NCBI GenBank assembly: GCA_030435675.1 | Contig: CM059624.1 | Location: forward strand, 11,060,769 to 11,124,768 | DNA from: Steinernema hermaphroditum | Taxonomy: Eukaryota; Nematoda; Chromadorea; Rhabditida; Steinernematidae | DNA: 64,000 nt | Reading direction: 5' to 3' | Shown here: positions 38,801-50,200 of the stretch, piece after piece | How the letters are laid out: every line of letters begins with the position of its first letter | How positions within the stretch are numbered: position 1 is the first letter of the stretch | Translations under genes and position numbers: made by a program | Notes under the pieces: generated by a model | What the model was told of the DNA's origin: nothing | The model's input: only the letters and a program-made list of their open reading frames with translations | The model's database searches: none

Positions 38801-41800
38801 CCCCTAATTTGGATGCTCTCGAAAGTGGCTTCGCAAGCTTCCTATCTAAAGCGCCTTCTTTTTTGGGGACAATCTGAAGCATCCCACCCAAAAAACAGCT
38901 CCGCTACTCTATTCGAAACCGGCTTTACCTCACCATAGCTAAACCGAAGTGTATGCCATATGAAAAAAAATGAAAAACTCATTATCAGGTGCTATTGTTT
39001 TCAAAAACAGACTGAGAGGTAGTGCAATCCAAGCCTGGTGTTATTTACAAAAGGCCGATGTCTCTAAAGAAAGTTCACACAAACCCTAAAATAACATCCG
39101 ATTTTCACACTCTCAGAGCACGCAGACCAGATCGACGTGACGTTCACGAAACGAAGAATGATGGCAGAGCGGGGATTCGACTAAATTCCACCGTAAGTGG
39201 ATAGCGCAGCTTAGCGGCGAATTTGTTTTTCGAAAAGAAACCAAAATATTTTCATGAGAAATGTACGCGGCCATGAATAAGTGATGAGGTCAGCCAGCGG
39301 TGCACCTATCCGTCAAGAAGCTGAAGGAGGAAGCCCTTTCCAAGAAGCGCACACTTAACTAATTACACTTCGGGTCATCCGTCTGGCGGCAATCCCACAA
39401 AGTGTCGCTAATCGGATTGGTCAGACGTAGACTGTCTCGATCGGACGAGACCGTCGACGCAATTGAACCGATCCCAGTCCGGCGAAAGGCGGCTAATGAG
39501 CGGAGACGCTGCGTGTGGGAAGGTGTCATCGGTGAGTAATGCGGAGAGGAGAACGAGGCGAAGCCCAATTCAAAGGATTATAATCGACGTGCCGTTCACC
39601 GAGAATCCGCGATTATGACCGAGATTCGGGATTTGCGCGAAACGATGGCATCACAGCTAGGACATTGATCCTTGGAGGAATGGAGGGGGTGAGGGGGCGA
39701 GCGCTGCCACGTGAGTTCGGAGTAAGCCAATTAGCGAGCGTGTTCACCTTGGTGTGTGCGATTAATTGGGCCGCGGTTGTGGTGGAAAGGGAGGGTGAAT
39801 CGAAACTGCGATTTGAAATTGCTTATAAGGAAGGTGCATTACTAACAGATTCATCGATACAGGTGGCCATGAGAAAAACAATGAGAGCGGTTATGGATTT
39901 TACATGTTAAGAGAACATGTGATGCTCCTTTTGGAATTCGGGCGCGAAGAAATTCACATGGTACGGGAACCATTCGTCTCTTTTGAGATTTCCATTTGGA
40001 ATCCGAACAATGCGTTGTATCTTACAAATGTAAAATAAATGCTGCACTCGAAAAAATTATAGAAATATTCCATGGATGGTCGTGGACTGTTAAAATGGCC
40101 CATCTATGACTGTTGATAGACTATAAATCCACCACTGTCCATGAGGCGTCACGATCTCTGTCCGTATCCCCGATTAAGCACCAACACAAAAAGAAAAATC
40201 ATTTTCGATTCTAGGTACATTTTGGAGACCATGTGATATTTCATATGGCGTGGTACCGCTAAACAAATGCGGAAAACGAGTGTATGTTTCTAGAAAATCT
40301 TTCAACTTTGCTCGCTCACAAAATACAGAGGACAATTTTGCTTTTTAATCGTAAAAATGTGGACTGTAATACAAGTCTTTTTCCACTTATCCTTGCAAAT
40401 TGAATTCTTAAAAATTGTGTAGTCGATGATTCGAATTGCTGAATCATTTGTGACTAAAATCCATTAACACAGCTCTTTTGTGGACATTTTAGTTTTGCCA
40501 TATTTTGGTTGTATGGCTGTGGGGGATCTGAGGTGGTGACTAATTTAATCGAAATAAGATGCATGTACAAAAGGTTCATTGTACCCACACTTCTGCTCTC
40601 ACAGATCGGACAAATCTTACCTACAAGATTCAAAAAACGAAAAAATTGACAGCCCGAGTCTTTATGCTGCATCAAACAGGCGACTACTTCCTCTTGGACA
40701 ACATTTGTTTCGCGACACATTCGCGTGGCTCTCAAAATGTAGGGTAAATAAAATGTTTTCAACTTCCATGAAAGGCGCCGAGAAAGGGTTTTGATAATGT
40801 GAAGACATAGAGATCTTTGTATAGTATAAGGCTTGATTAATATCGAAATAGAACGAAATTTGACGTCGAAAGAGGTGAATAAGGCATTATGACGTCAAAC
40901 GTCATTTGGACGGGTTTAATTTTTAATAAATAAAATGAATCATCCAGGTCTGGGGAATGTTCGCTCCATGAAGAATGGTGATAGTAATCAAAGATTACTA
41001 AAACAAAGGACTTGGGAAGGTTCTTTGATTGTGAGACAAAACAGCGCTTGTGTGTCACCAACATCTGCGAGCGATAACATCTGACGTACGTGCTAATCGA
41101 AACGCGAGAATGGATGTGCAGCCTGAAATCTCTACAGAAAATCATCGTGTCTCTTATTTGAAAGTGCATCTCCAGGAAAAGTCCAGTTTTTGACGAAACG
41201 GAAAAGAGCAACAGAAGAAAAAACTTGGAAAACTGTGATCTGTGCCTTGTGTTACATGTTAAAAATGCACTTACAGCATCGGTTGACCGTGTGCTTTGCC
41301 CAGTTTTTAACGATTATTTTATTTTGCGATGTGTGCTCTACCTAACAGTTAACTGCATAGATATATGCTAATTGTCTGTTTTTTGACTTGAAAAAGTCAA
41401 AAAACAGACAATTTAAAGCGTATGACAGTTCACAACTTCCGAAAAAGGTGGCCGAAAAAGGGCATCTCGACAGAAACATGGCATGTAATTTCAGGGAACA
41501 TCCAAACATGGGACCGGGCGATTTCTTTCGGAACCAATGTAGCTGACAACTATGCCAAAAAGCTATGGCTTAAAAATATTTAAAGCGTAAATCTAAAGTG
41601 TGACGTATAAAATGTAAAAATACGGATACATAGCAGGAAAAATATCTTACTAACGCTCATAGTCAAACCGAGTTTGAATATTGAACGGAGAGGCTGGCAA
41701 CGCAACGTGCATACATGTGAGGATTAAAAGATCTCGACTATGAAATTTGAAAATATAGGTTAAATATGTAAAGATGACAATCTTGCTTTTTGCAACTATT

Positions 41801-42852
41801 GCAGAGTGTTCGTTCATGAAAGAAAGAGAAACACATAGGAACTGCCAGGCGAGAAATTTCACTTTAAAGCCGGTATTTACTACAAGCGGATACATAATCT
41901 ATGCTGAAAGTCATCCCTTCCAAAAAAAACGATCATAATTTAAAACCTAAAACTGCAACAAAAACGATCTTGTCATACGAATATGCCTAGATATTTAAGG
42001 TTGCTCGAGAGAGACGCGAGGTGTATTCTCTGTCAATGCGACAAAATCGTCACTCGAAAAATCGGAAAAGGGTCATCTAATTTCAGCAACATGCACAAAG
42101 CTACCAGGAATATAGGGCTCGCTTAAAATTTATAGAGATGAACCTAAGCCAGACCCTAGATCTTGCAGTTCATGCAGGAACCTGTAACCAGTAACGATTT
42201 TTGAATGACGGCTCTATCAGATAACGGGGCTTATTACGTTATATGCGTCATCTGCTTACCCTGCTTAAATCTGTTTAAATAAAAGTTGGCGTTTCTGCCT
42301 TTTTACATTATGCCGACGCATTACCCTATGCCAAATTGTATGAAATCCGACGCTGCATTCAGTTTAGATCCGGACGGCCTTGTCCTATCAAGTATTTTTG
42401 TGAGTTGAGCCCAATCAATAACAATTCAATAAAGTAATTGCAGTACAGTTATTAGAGCTATTCGATGCATTGATGGTGGGAAAATTGTTATTTGTATCCA
42501 AATCAAACTCGACTAAACAAGCTGAACATTCGAAAATCAATGAATGAAACAGTTATTATTTGCAAAAACGCTATTCATGAGTGAGATGCCGCAACTCAAA
42601 TCCCAAACCGGGTCTTATACCCGCAGCATTTGGACTCCCCCACACAAACACCGCGGATGATCGCCGCAATCTAGGGACAAACACGCGTCCATTGCGACAA
42701 TTGCCACCTAAAGAGGGTCATTCCACGTCGCCAGGACAGACAGAAACGTCATAACCGAGTCAAATGAAGGCTGAACGACGCCGAAAGCGACTCACCGACT
42801 CGAGCTCATCGTAGCTTACTCGCTTCATGCGTGGAGATGGTCCGAAGCTCAT
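23855..42852 (-). CDS. voltage-gated potassium channel alpha subunit (Kv, non-Shaker type), paralogue 2
   Basis: Ten exons: 42852-42796, 36414-36262, 28922-28794, 26890-26731, 26198-26041, 25509-25350, 25305-25224, 24605-24280, 24237-24148, 24102-23855; all phases agree; 520 residues. T1 begins near 96 with NVGG at 101-104 and HX5CX20CC (H170, C176, C197-C198). S1 is ~253-272. S4 is 360-386 with R365, R368, R371, R374, K377, R380. The pore is AACWWC (434-439), the filter TVGYGD (445-450), and S6 carries FPIS (475-478) in place of PXP. Splice sites after the TGD/TTG join, S1 and the pore correspond to those of paralogue 1, so the two genes arose by duplication. Residues 1-70 are a distinct Arg/Ser-rich N terminus from two exons behind introns of 6.4 and 7.3 kb. 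The C terminus is short and basic. Other small 5' exons in the long introns cannot be excluded. Confidence 0.88.
24606..25223 (-). other. intron of Kv paralogue 2
   Basis: This is a 618 bp intron between the S1-S2 linker exon and the S2-S5 exon. Nothing else is seen. Confidence 0.5.
26891..28793 (-). other. intron of Kv paralogue 2 with a fold-back
   Basis: This is a 1.9 kb intron inside the T1-coding region. It contains an imperfect hairpin at 27341-27459 and a T-rich tract at about 27620-27730. No gene is seen. Confidence 0.5.
27341..27459. repeat. 119 bp inverted-repeat fold-back
   Basis: The left arm 27341-27359 and right arm 27459-27441 pair in 17 of 19 positions (GATACG..CCGATCGGGCT). 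Imperfect pairing continues inward through AGGTATGGAGAATG versus AGGTGTATGAATG. The loop is about 45 nt. It could be a miRNA-type precursor, a small MITE remnant or chance. Confidence 0.5.
30050..30260 (-). repeat. dispersed repeat family 1, copy F
   Basis: Reverse-complement copy with CACTCGCTCTCTCGGAAATG, AGTTGAGTGGGCAGTCGTTC and GGGAGCCATATTTCCACCGTC. Its flank to 30260 (GAAGCCGAAGAAGCGCTGC, AACTCTGAAG) matches 43622-43655. Confidence 0.6.
34440..34563 (-). repeat. dispersed repeat family 1, copy G (degenerate)
   Basis: Reverse-complement copy recognised by GAATGAGTTGAGTGAGTGGT, TGTTCTTGACC, ATCGCCCTGACTCCCGAGAA and GAGTCATAGTTC blocks. Confidence 0.5.
34715..34855. repeat. 29 bp direct repeat
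   Basis: ATAAATTCGGGTGACTTCT followed by .GGTGCA.TG occurs at 34715-34743 and 34827-34855, with only two differences. The spacer is about 83 bp. Confidence 0.6.
37195..37480. repeat. inverted pair of GACCGGTC-family repeats
   Basis: 37205-37265 and the reverse complement of 37420-37475 share GCATTCTAAG, GACCGGTCG and a GGAA..GTAATTTCC-type block. The pair may be the ends of a small element of about 280 bp. Confidence 0.45.
38755..38885 (+). repeat. GACCGGTC-family repeat, copy 2
   Basis: This is the best match to 3949-4060: the same order of ATTCAGATC.TGAGACCGG, TCGGTTTCTT, GGAT.CTCTC, CTTCCTA and TTCTTTTTTG blocks. The perfect hairpin seen in copy 1 has decayed here. Confidence 0.6.
41370..41413. 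repeat. perfect 20 bp hairpin with GAAA loop
   Basis: The arms 41370-41389 and 41394-41413 are exactly complementary over 20 bp with a four-base GAAA loop. No partner arms extend beyond this. It lies 160 bp upstream of the 41460-41530 repeat copy. Confidence 0.85.
41460..41530 (+). repeat. GACCGGTC-family repeat, diverged copy
   Basis: It shares GGCATGTAATTTC, a CAT.CAAACATGGGACCGGGCG block and ATTTCTTTCGG with the other copies. Confidence 0.4.
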
Positions 42853-43589
42853 TTTGGCTGCAGATTCTTCAAACGTTCCAATCTGAAAGAATTGTCTTTA
42901 AATAGACGAGGAAATGTCCGCGATGAAAGCGCGGAATGAGCAATGATGCCCGGAGTGGGTGATCAATTATTGATGCGCGAAAAACAGGAGAGGATTGAAT
43001 GTCCTCCAGTGGTCCCACCACGCGAGATTCGGCAGAGAGGCCCTGAAAGGGTATTGACCGAACTAACGACACAACTTGGACGGCAGAGAATCAAAGATTG
43101 CCCTGCCCCGCCTCTACCGTAAGTAATTCTATCGGGGTGTTTTCGAAGCGATGGAACAGAGCGCTGTTTTTGACATGAAAAAAGCTCTGCCCGGCCGCAA
43201 TTAGGCTGATGACAGAACTTTAATTGGAGGAAGCCCAGAGGAGGATCTCTGGAATAGGTGTTTATTTACTTCCACGCGCGCCCGTTTCCAGGAACGCTTT
43301 GAAGTGGGCTGAATGCAGTGGGACGTGGTGTCGTCATCGTCTATATTTTAGTAGTGTCGTGGAAACCGGACATTTAAAAATAAAACAGTCTGAGATATAG
43401 AACTCAAGCTTCATGAAAAGGTCGTTCAATGTTTTTCCGATTGGTTAACCACAAAACACTGTGGCCAAAAAATTTCAGAATGCAAGAATGAGAACTTGTT
43501 GAAAAACTGGTGCCCGTAGCCAGCTAGCCAGCTAGTATTTCGAAGGTAATCCTAAAATAAAAAAATAAAGTCTTTCATTTGTGTCCTCA

Positions 43590-43910
43590 GCAATCGGTCG
43601 GTCGTTCACTCGCTCCGCCAGAGAAGCCGAAGTTCCGCTGCAACTCCGAAGTCCACGCAGCCAGCTGAACCGAATATGGCTCTCCGTTCCGTTCTCTGTG
43701 CCCAACCACCGCGCTTCGACTGGATTCAGCCTCTTCGCGACTTCGACGCCCGCGCCAATTAATGGGATCGCTGCTTTTCATCTGGATATCGTGCCCACCA
43801 CCGAAGAAAGAAGAAAAGCGACAACTACGTTGTGATGTTGTTCTTCTATATGCCTTTTATGACGCCTTGCACGAGGTAAGCCGTCGATTCAAGAGTATCA
43901 ACTTGGAAAC
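43590..43910 (-). repeat. dispersed repeat family 1, 5' portion (copy H)
   Basis: Patchy but ordered similarity to 19400-19985 and to 30190-30260, in the same orientation as those copies. It begins with a core-like GGTCGTTCACTCGCTC. The region carries an open frame on each strand, neither with a domain. Confidence 0.45.
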
Positions 43911-45747
43911 CCACTATAAAGTGTGCAACGAAAATTCCATGAATAATATTTTTTTGTCTATAAATATTCAAAAAAAAGTATTTGACGCCCTTCTTTAAAG
44001 AAAGTCTTAATTAAAGATTGCCTTTCGTGATTCCAACGATTTGAAAGAAGTTATTGAAACCGTTTCATTAAATTTTGAATACAAAAATATTTAAAAATGC
44101 CATTCTGCATTAGCAGGGCACTGCGTTGGAGAGTTGAAAGTGCCGGTTTGCTGTTTGTTGTCCATTTCACTCATATCCCGATTTTCCTCGATTTTCCAGA
44201 TTTTCCTACGCAAGTAAAAACAGTTCTTCATATTTTGTTGATTTACAACAGAGAGATGCACTAAATCACAGTAGCTTTCATCCAACAGACGATGAAAGTA
44301 TGCGAAACATCGAAGCGATAAGGTTTTCGAAAACATTGTCATTGATTTAATTTAAAATCATTAATTTAGTTCATATTTTTGTGGATATATGACTCGTCCT
44401 GCACGGCGTAAGGCCATGTAAATCGTGTAAAAAAATCGAAAAGGTTGCACTAATTTCAGCTTTTTAGATATGGTGATAAAAATTGCGACCTGATGTTTTG
44501 GACAGCAATCGTACTTGACAGTATTATCTCAAGCAATATGGGCGGGCGTCACTCCTTTTTATCATTTTCATTGGACTTGAACCGTCAAAAATTACAAACG
44601 AAATTATTCAAAGATGGTCAACGATTCGGTAAAATAAGTGTGCTCAGATCCTCAAACATCATTCTGAAAAGCGAACTATCCTGTCAGGTCCAATACATTT
44701 TGGATGGTTTGTAATGCACTGCAAATAACCTTGGAACACAGAAGCAGATGACTAAATTTTAATTCGCGCACAACGTTCAGCTCTTTGCTTTTCGCGTTCT
44801 GAAAATTCAATGAAATCTGGAACAACAAAGCCTACAAAGGAAATTGCTCTGCACTCCTCTCACAGTGATCACTCTTTGTGTCGGAGATATCAATCAGCAA
44901 AAATACACAAGGCCTGCGGTAGATGCAATCGCCTACACTGGTTAAAATAACACCAACCATTTCGATAACAGTATACGTAAAATAAGAGCTCTTAGATCAT
45001 TCCAGATCAAAAATCATTTTGAAAAACAAATTTTTTTTATTGGTCACAAACTTACACAAGATAGACCCTATTTTTATGCTTTATGCGTTGCACCAATTGT
45101 GCAGATTGAAGAAAAGACAGATCCCACCCACAAGGGATGCACTTATGATTGGAAAGCAACTCTTGAGCATCGAAGTGCACACACTACTCCGTTTCCTTAA
45201 GATCGAGAACATTTTAAAAGAGTACACCACTAAAATGACGTCTACTGGCGCCAGCGGCTTTCAGAATCATTAATTATTGACTTTGCTCCGGAGATCATCG
45301 TTCATCTCCCATCGGACACGCGACCACTTAGCGTTCAGTCTGTTTTTTAGACACCAAAACGCGATGAATTATGCGCAGATTTACGTGTAAATTTCAAACA
45401 GTGAACAGGACAATATTCAGAAGAATATTATAGGCGTAATAATTGTAGGCACTGAACACTTAAACTTAAACGAGTCGGTTATGACATTTTGGCGAGGTAT
45501 TAACTAACGCGTAAAAGGGCTAGTGTCCTGACTTTCTTGAGCGAACGCGGTTCTCATTTCGGTTCCTTCGACAGAAAGAAGAGAAGAAAGGCGAACACCG
45601 TTTTGAGCTGATCTGTGACCAAACAAAGACGAAACATAGGCAATTATAAAATCACTGTTCCAATTGTTGGCTGTTCCGATGTTCATAAAAGCCATGACAT
45701 AATTTGGACCGGCATCCGACAATGCAACTTATTATTACGGTGTTCCT

Positions 45748-45878
45748 TGAGAGACGTTGGAACTACGACTCCCTGCTGTTCCAGGCCTTCTGGGAGCCGG
45801 GGCGGTCGTTGTGCAAAGAACGACCGTTCACTCAACTCATTTCTGAAAGAATCCGACCGATCTCGCCACTGACTCAAC
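45748..45878 (+). repeat. dispersed repeat family 1, copy D
   Basis: Near-consensus copy: TGTTCCAGGCCTTCTGGGAG, CCGGGGCGGTCGTTGTGC, AAAGAACGACCGTTCACTC and AACTCATTTCTGAAAGAA. Confidence 0.7.
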
Positions 45879-46800
45879 TGAAACGTATTGGGAATATTTG
45901 AAATAAATGTCTACTGAAAAATATCTGTTTTCAATAAAATCCGCTTTGTTGTGAACTGGACGTTTGCTTGATACAAATGAAAGACCTATTCTTTTAGATT
46001 TTCAGAAATATTTTGAAAAATAAGCGGCCATTTTGGTCATGTTTTCGGTAGACGCACTCGTGTGTACAGATAGCGTCGTGTCCCTTAAGAGGCAATTTCC
46101 CCAAGTGAGACCGTCTGCCCATCCAGATGAGACATCTCTCAGGGATAAAAATAAAACAGGATAGAAGAGGTCGAACATCATCTTTCGTTGTTACATTTTC
46201 GGAAATCTTTTGCTTTCCAAACGGCCTCATGTACATGTTCCATCGTGAACAACGATCGTGATAGTTACGGTATCACATAAGGAGCAATGTTCGGTACCCG
46301 TTCTCCAATCCATCCTAAAAAGATCAGTTCTCCATATGAAAGGTTTACAGACTACGATATGATTAGTTTGACGACGACAGAAAAGAAAAAAACCGATAAG
46401 ATAAATGCATTGTTTGGAACTTTGAAAAGGTGGAAGTAGTCCATGAACTTTCGGGTACCCGGGCATCATGACAGCAGGTCAACACTAATGGGGCAGAACT
46501 GAGTTCTCAACATCATAAACCAAGTAGACTTTCATAAGAGCTGGAAAAAAATGATCAGCAGTTTAAAAAAAGAAATAGCACATCTTGACAATAACCTCTT
46601 GCTATCACGTCACCTTCAGGCATGTCGACGCAAGATGTGAGATGAAAACGGTCCCTATTTTCCCGTGCCCCGGCTCTGAGTCGGCTCAGCTCAGGTGTCA
46701 TCTCTGCCATCAGGCCACTTTTTAACCCTTTTCTTGACATAGGCCGGCGAATTTGAAGCTATTTTTCTAAACGTTTCCCATTGCCGGTCATTTTGGTCGA

Positions 46801-47234
46801 TTGTGGTCGATTTTGCCTAAATTTTGCCAAATTTTACAGTAACTGTAAGATGCTCCTTGCAATAGCTCGATGAGATATTCACTAACTGATCTCTTAAAAG
46901 TCGCTTCGGTTAACATCGTTATCCCTTTTCGACATCGCTGATTGTCACCGTTTATTTTGTAGAGTGTTAATGCAATATGTATGCAAGGAGCGAGGTGACG
47001 CCCACGGAGCAAAAAGTAACACTCCGATCCCACTCACTCCTTTTCACGCAATCTGTATTTCTGCTCTTTCAAATGTTTCAAAACACTTTGAACAGTGTCT
47101 TTTCTATTTACATCGCTATTTATGCCAGATCTCGTTAATGGATTACAGTGTTGAAAACAGCCAAGTACCTGCACAGCGTAAACATCTTACAGTTACTGTA
47201 AAATTTGGCAAAATTTAAGCAAAACCGACCACAA
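46801..47234. mobile_element. MITE-like inverted-repeat element, 434 bp
   Basis: Terminal inverted repeats of 52 bp, 46801-46852 and 47234-47183, match in 50 of 52 positions and start TTGTGGTCG. The ~330 bp centre has no coding capacity. Such long, nearly identical ends indicate a recently amplified non-autonomous DNA transposon. No clear target-site duplication was found, so superfamily is open. Confidence 0.75.
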
Positions 47235-50200
47235 ATCTTAACTTCGCAACACACATACCCCATTCATAACTCAATAATATCGCCACAAAGGGGCCAACAT
47301 CGGTCGCAACTCACGAAGAAAGAAAAATGAGATTTCGGCGATCTTGTGGCCTTCGCGGCAAATCTCCACCCGAAGGTTCCAATTGAGAGTTGGGATGTTC
47401 CTCGTCGCGACCGCCCGCGTCATAATCTCATTTAGAGGCGCTCCTCAAGCGGCTATTATTATAGGACGCTGCCGAGACTCTTGATGAAAGCGCTGCTGCC
47501 GAAGCGCCGCCTGTTGACACCCGTCAGGTCAAAGAGTGGTGCCTTCGCAGGCTCTACGGGACGATCTCTTAGGGATGCGCGGCGTCTAATGGAAACGAAC
47601 TCTGTGTGCACTCCGTGCAGAGGAGACATAAGCTCTAAGTGGAGATGTGTGATTTAGGAGTTCTAATTTGGACGAACAGGCCAGGGAGAAAGCGAAATTT
47701 GATGTGACATATGGGAGCGCGTTTATCATTGTGCTGGAAAAAGAGGGAAGTCGGCGAGCAAAACAAATCGCGTTGGGGAAACGTTGAAGATTGAGTTATT
47801 CGAAGGAATAACTTGAGAAAACAGCAACAACATCACTTCTCAGAAAGAGTCAGAAACAGACTACAAAAGCTGTTCTAAATATTCGGGCAGTTCATTCTGC
47901 AACCACAACTCCTAAATCGCGAATTTTCACTCTTGGGGTTCATCAAAATGAAGGTCTTCTTCCCCTTGTGACACAAAGAACTACTCTAAATTTAATCCAA
48001 GTTGACACACGGCGCAAATTTAGAAAATTGCGTGGGTTCTTTCAAGGATCTACGGAAGGCCAAAAGGGCATCTCAAGAGGGTTTGGTCAAAGATTAAGGG
48101 GCACCTAAAACCTAAAATGGGCCCAATGTTTACACCAGGATTGGGGGTGCTTTTTGGTTAAACTCTGGCAACACATCTCCGATTGATACAGCTCCCGAAA
48201 TTTGAATCAAAATAATGATCAAAATGATCAAAAATAGTGACGCATCTGGGAAGTCCCATTCGACGTCCTCGTGACCGACCAAAATCGTGCTAGGACCCAG
48301 ATGAAATTCGTGCATATAGTCGAAGTTCAAACTAAATGACAAAATTCCGATGGGGTTCTGGCTGTCCGAAGTCCCACCAAGATCATCCTTATCCATATCC
48401 ATGTCTATATGTACCCTGCTCATCAATAGAAGCATCTCCAGCTGAATGCATTTGTTTTCGGTAGTTATCTCACGGTTTCGAGTTGTTATGCACATCACAA
48501 CTCTTAGTTCGGATGCAGGCGGTTTGAGGAAGTGATGTCAACTGAATTCTTTTACATGCACAAATGATAGCAAAAAACGACAGCTTACTCGTCGGCGGGC
48601 GAGTGGACCCGACCGATCGGAACACAAATGAATGACCAACTGCAGACAGATACGATATGTTGGATTCGAACTGAAAGTATGAAAACTTCGCCATCGGGAG
48701 TTTCTCGCCTACGTGAAAATACGCGGATTTGGAAATTTTGGGGTTAACTCAATTTTGTTACCAGGCAAAACTCACTCTATTTATGGGATTGACGCAAGTT
48801 ACTTTGCCAAAGTCACGTAGCCAAAGGACCAACTACTTGATATGCAGATGATTCCAAACTTCAAAGTTTATCGACTGCGCAATGTCGCAACTTTCAGCGG
48901 AATCCAAATGGATCTCTCGCTTTTTTCATGGAATGCTTGGCGTGGAATATTTTCAAATTAATTTTTTAATTAAAATTAACCAATTTCTCAAATTCTAAAG
49001 AGTACTTTCAAAAGAGAACATTTCTGATCGATTTATGGACAGATGAGGACCCAATGCCGATGGGATGGGAAGTGTTCGTTGGGTGACGCTGTGAGGGAAC
49101 ATCAGAATACAGTTTGAAATATCGCATATTCATAGACATCTCATAAAAGGAATAAAAAACCGAGTTGCGAAGCATTATGAATCGCAACAAACGGGGTAGC
49201 CTTCAAGTTGCACGTAGAAGATGGCAAAGCAGGCGTTCAATTCGAGCAGAAATTTAATTCGCATGTTGAGCTGTGCTTCCGCATTGGAGAGCGAATCGAA
49301 GAAGTCAAGTTTTTATTGCATTCCGTGACAGACAGAAGGCGTTTAAATGCAATTAGCTACTTTTGTGTTTTAACTGACCACAGATGAACTTGGAAAGTGC
49401 TCCCTTCCGCACTAACTGTCCAACTGAATCCAGCAGTTCTTTGATTTCTAGGCCATATGTAAGGTGAATACACGACATCCCTGTGGCCACAGGTGGAGCA
49501 TAAGCCTGGGCATGTCTAGGTCTGCATTTGGAACGATGCCTTGAACAGTTGAGAGCAGAAGCAATCAAATTCGACCATTCGAGGGCGGTTGAGGACGCCA
49601 GACAAAACGAGAACCCGATCCGGCGTCTAACCGACCCTGGCCGATTACTAACCAAACACGTTCGCAATGACACAGACACTTACCATATACCGGTTCACGG
49701 CCTCTATACCTTCGAGACCGACAACCCGCCAATTGTCTAGACTGGAATGAAAAGGATCTTATGAGCTTGCCGCCCGCTGGGCTATGGTGACTCCATCCGA
49801 AAACATACACAAAAAGGGACAAAACCAAGAAAAAGACAAAATAATTCCCACAAACTCTCTGGTGCAGCTTTGGATATATTTGTATTCAACGAAAATGAAT
49901 TTCTACAAATTTTGAAGCTCCATTTTAATCTGAAACCCGAAAATCGGCCTATTTTTATCTCAGAGGAGAGTCTCCCTTTCCGAAATTTTCCTCATCATTA
50001 CACATCTTACAGGTATGTCGCATATTTACGTACACCATTCATACAGGATCTACAAACTGGTACAATCCAAAAGAATCTCCAAGCACAAGACCAAAGATTA
50101 GAAGTTCGAAGAAATCAATTGAAAAACGTCGAAAGCACGAGATTCAACATTGGCACAAAACAAAACGTTTAATCATAATCAAGCCCCCAGCCGGGCACCT

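Larger units (their letters stand above)
36415..42795 (-). other. first intron of Kv paralogue 2
   Basis: This 6.4 kb intron contains three or four relatives of the GACCGGTC repeat (37195-41530), a perfect hairpin at 41370-41413, a zinc-finger-like relic at 37713-37775 and a GC-rich block at about 39270-39800. No intact gene is seen. Confidence 0.4.

Noticed and set aside
39359..39568. 69-codon Ser-rich minus-strand ORF in a Kv intron
   Set aside because: No suitable donor to join it to the next Kv exon and no acceptor upstream; probably a by-product of a GC-rich non-coding block.
48130..48694. Apparent gene with LGGTSD and ILSFSLNFDY reminiscent of synaptotagmin C2 domains
   Set aside because: The two motifs are in the wrong order for a C2 domain, and joining the flanking exon gives an early stop. 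It was left as an unexplained fragment.
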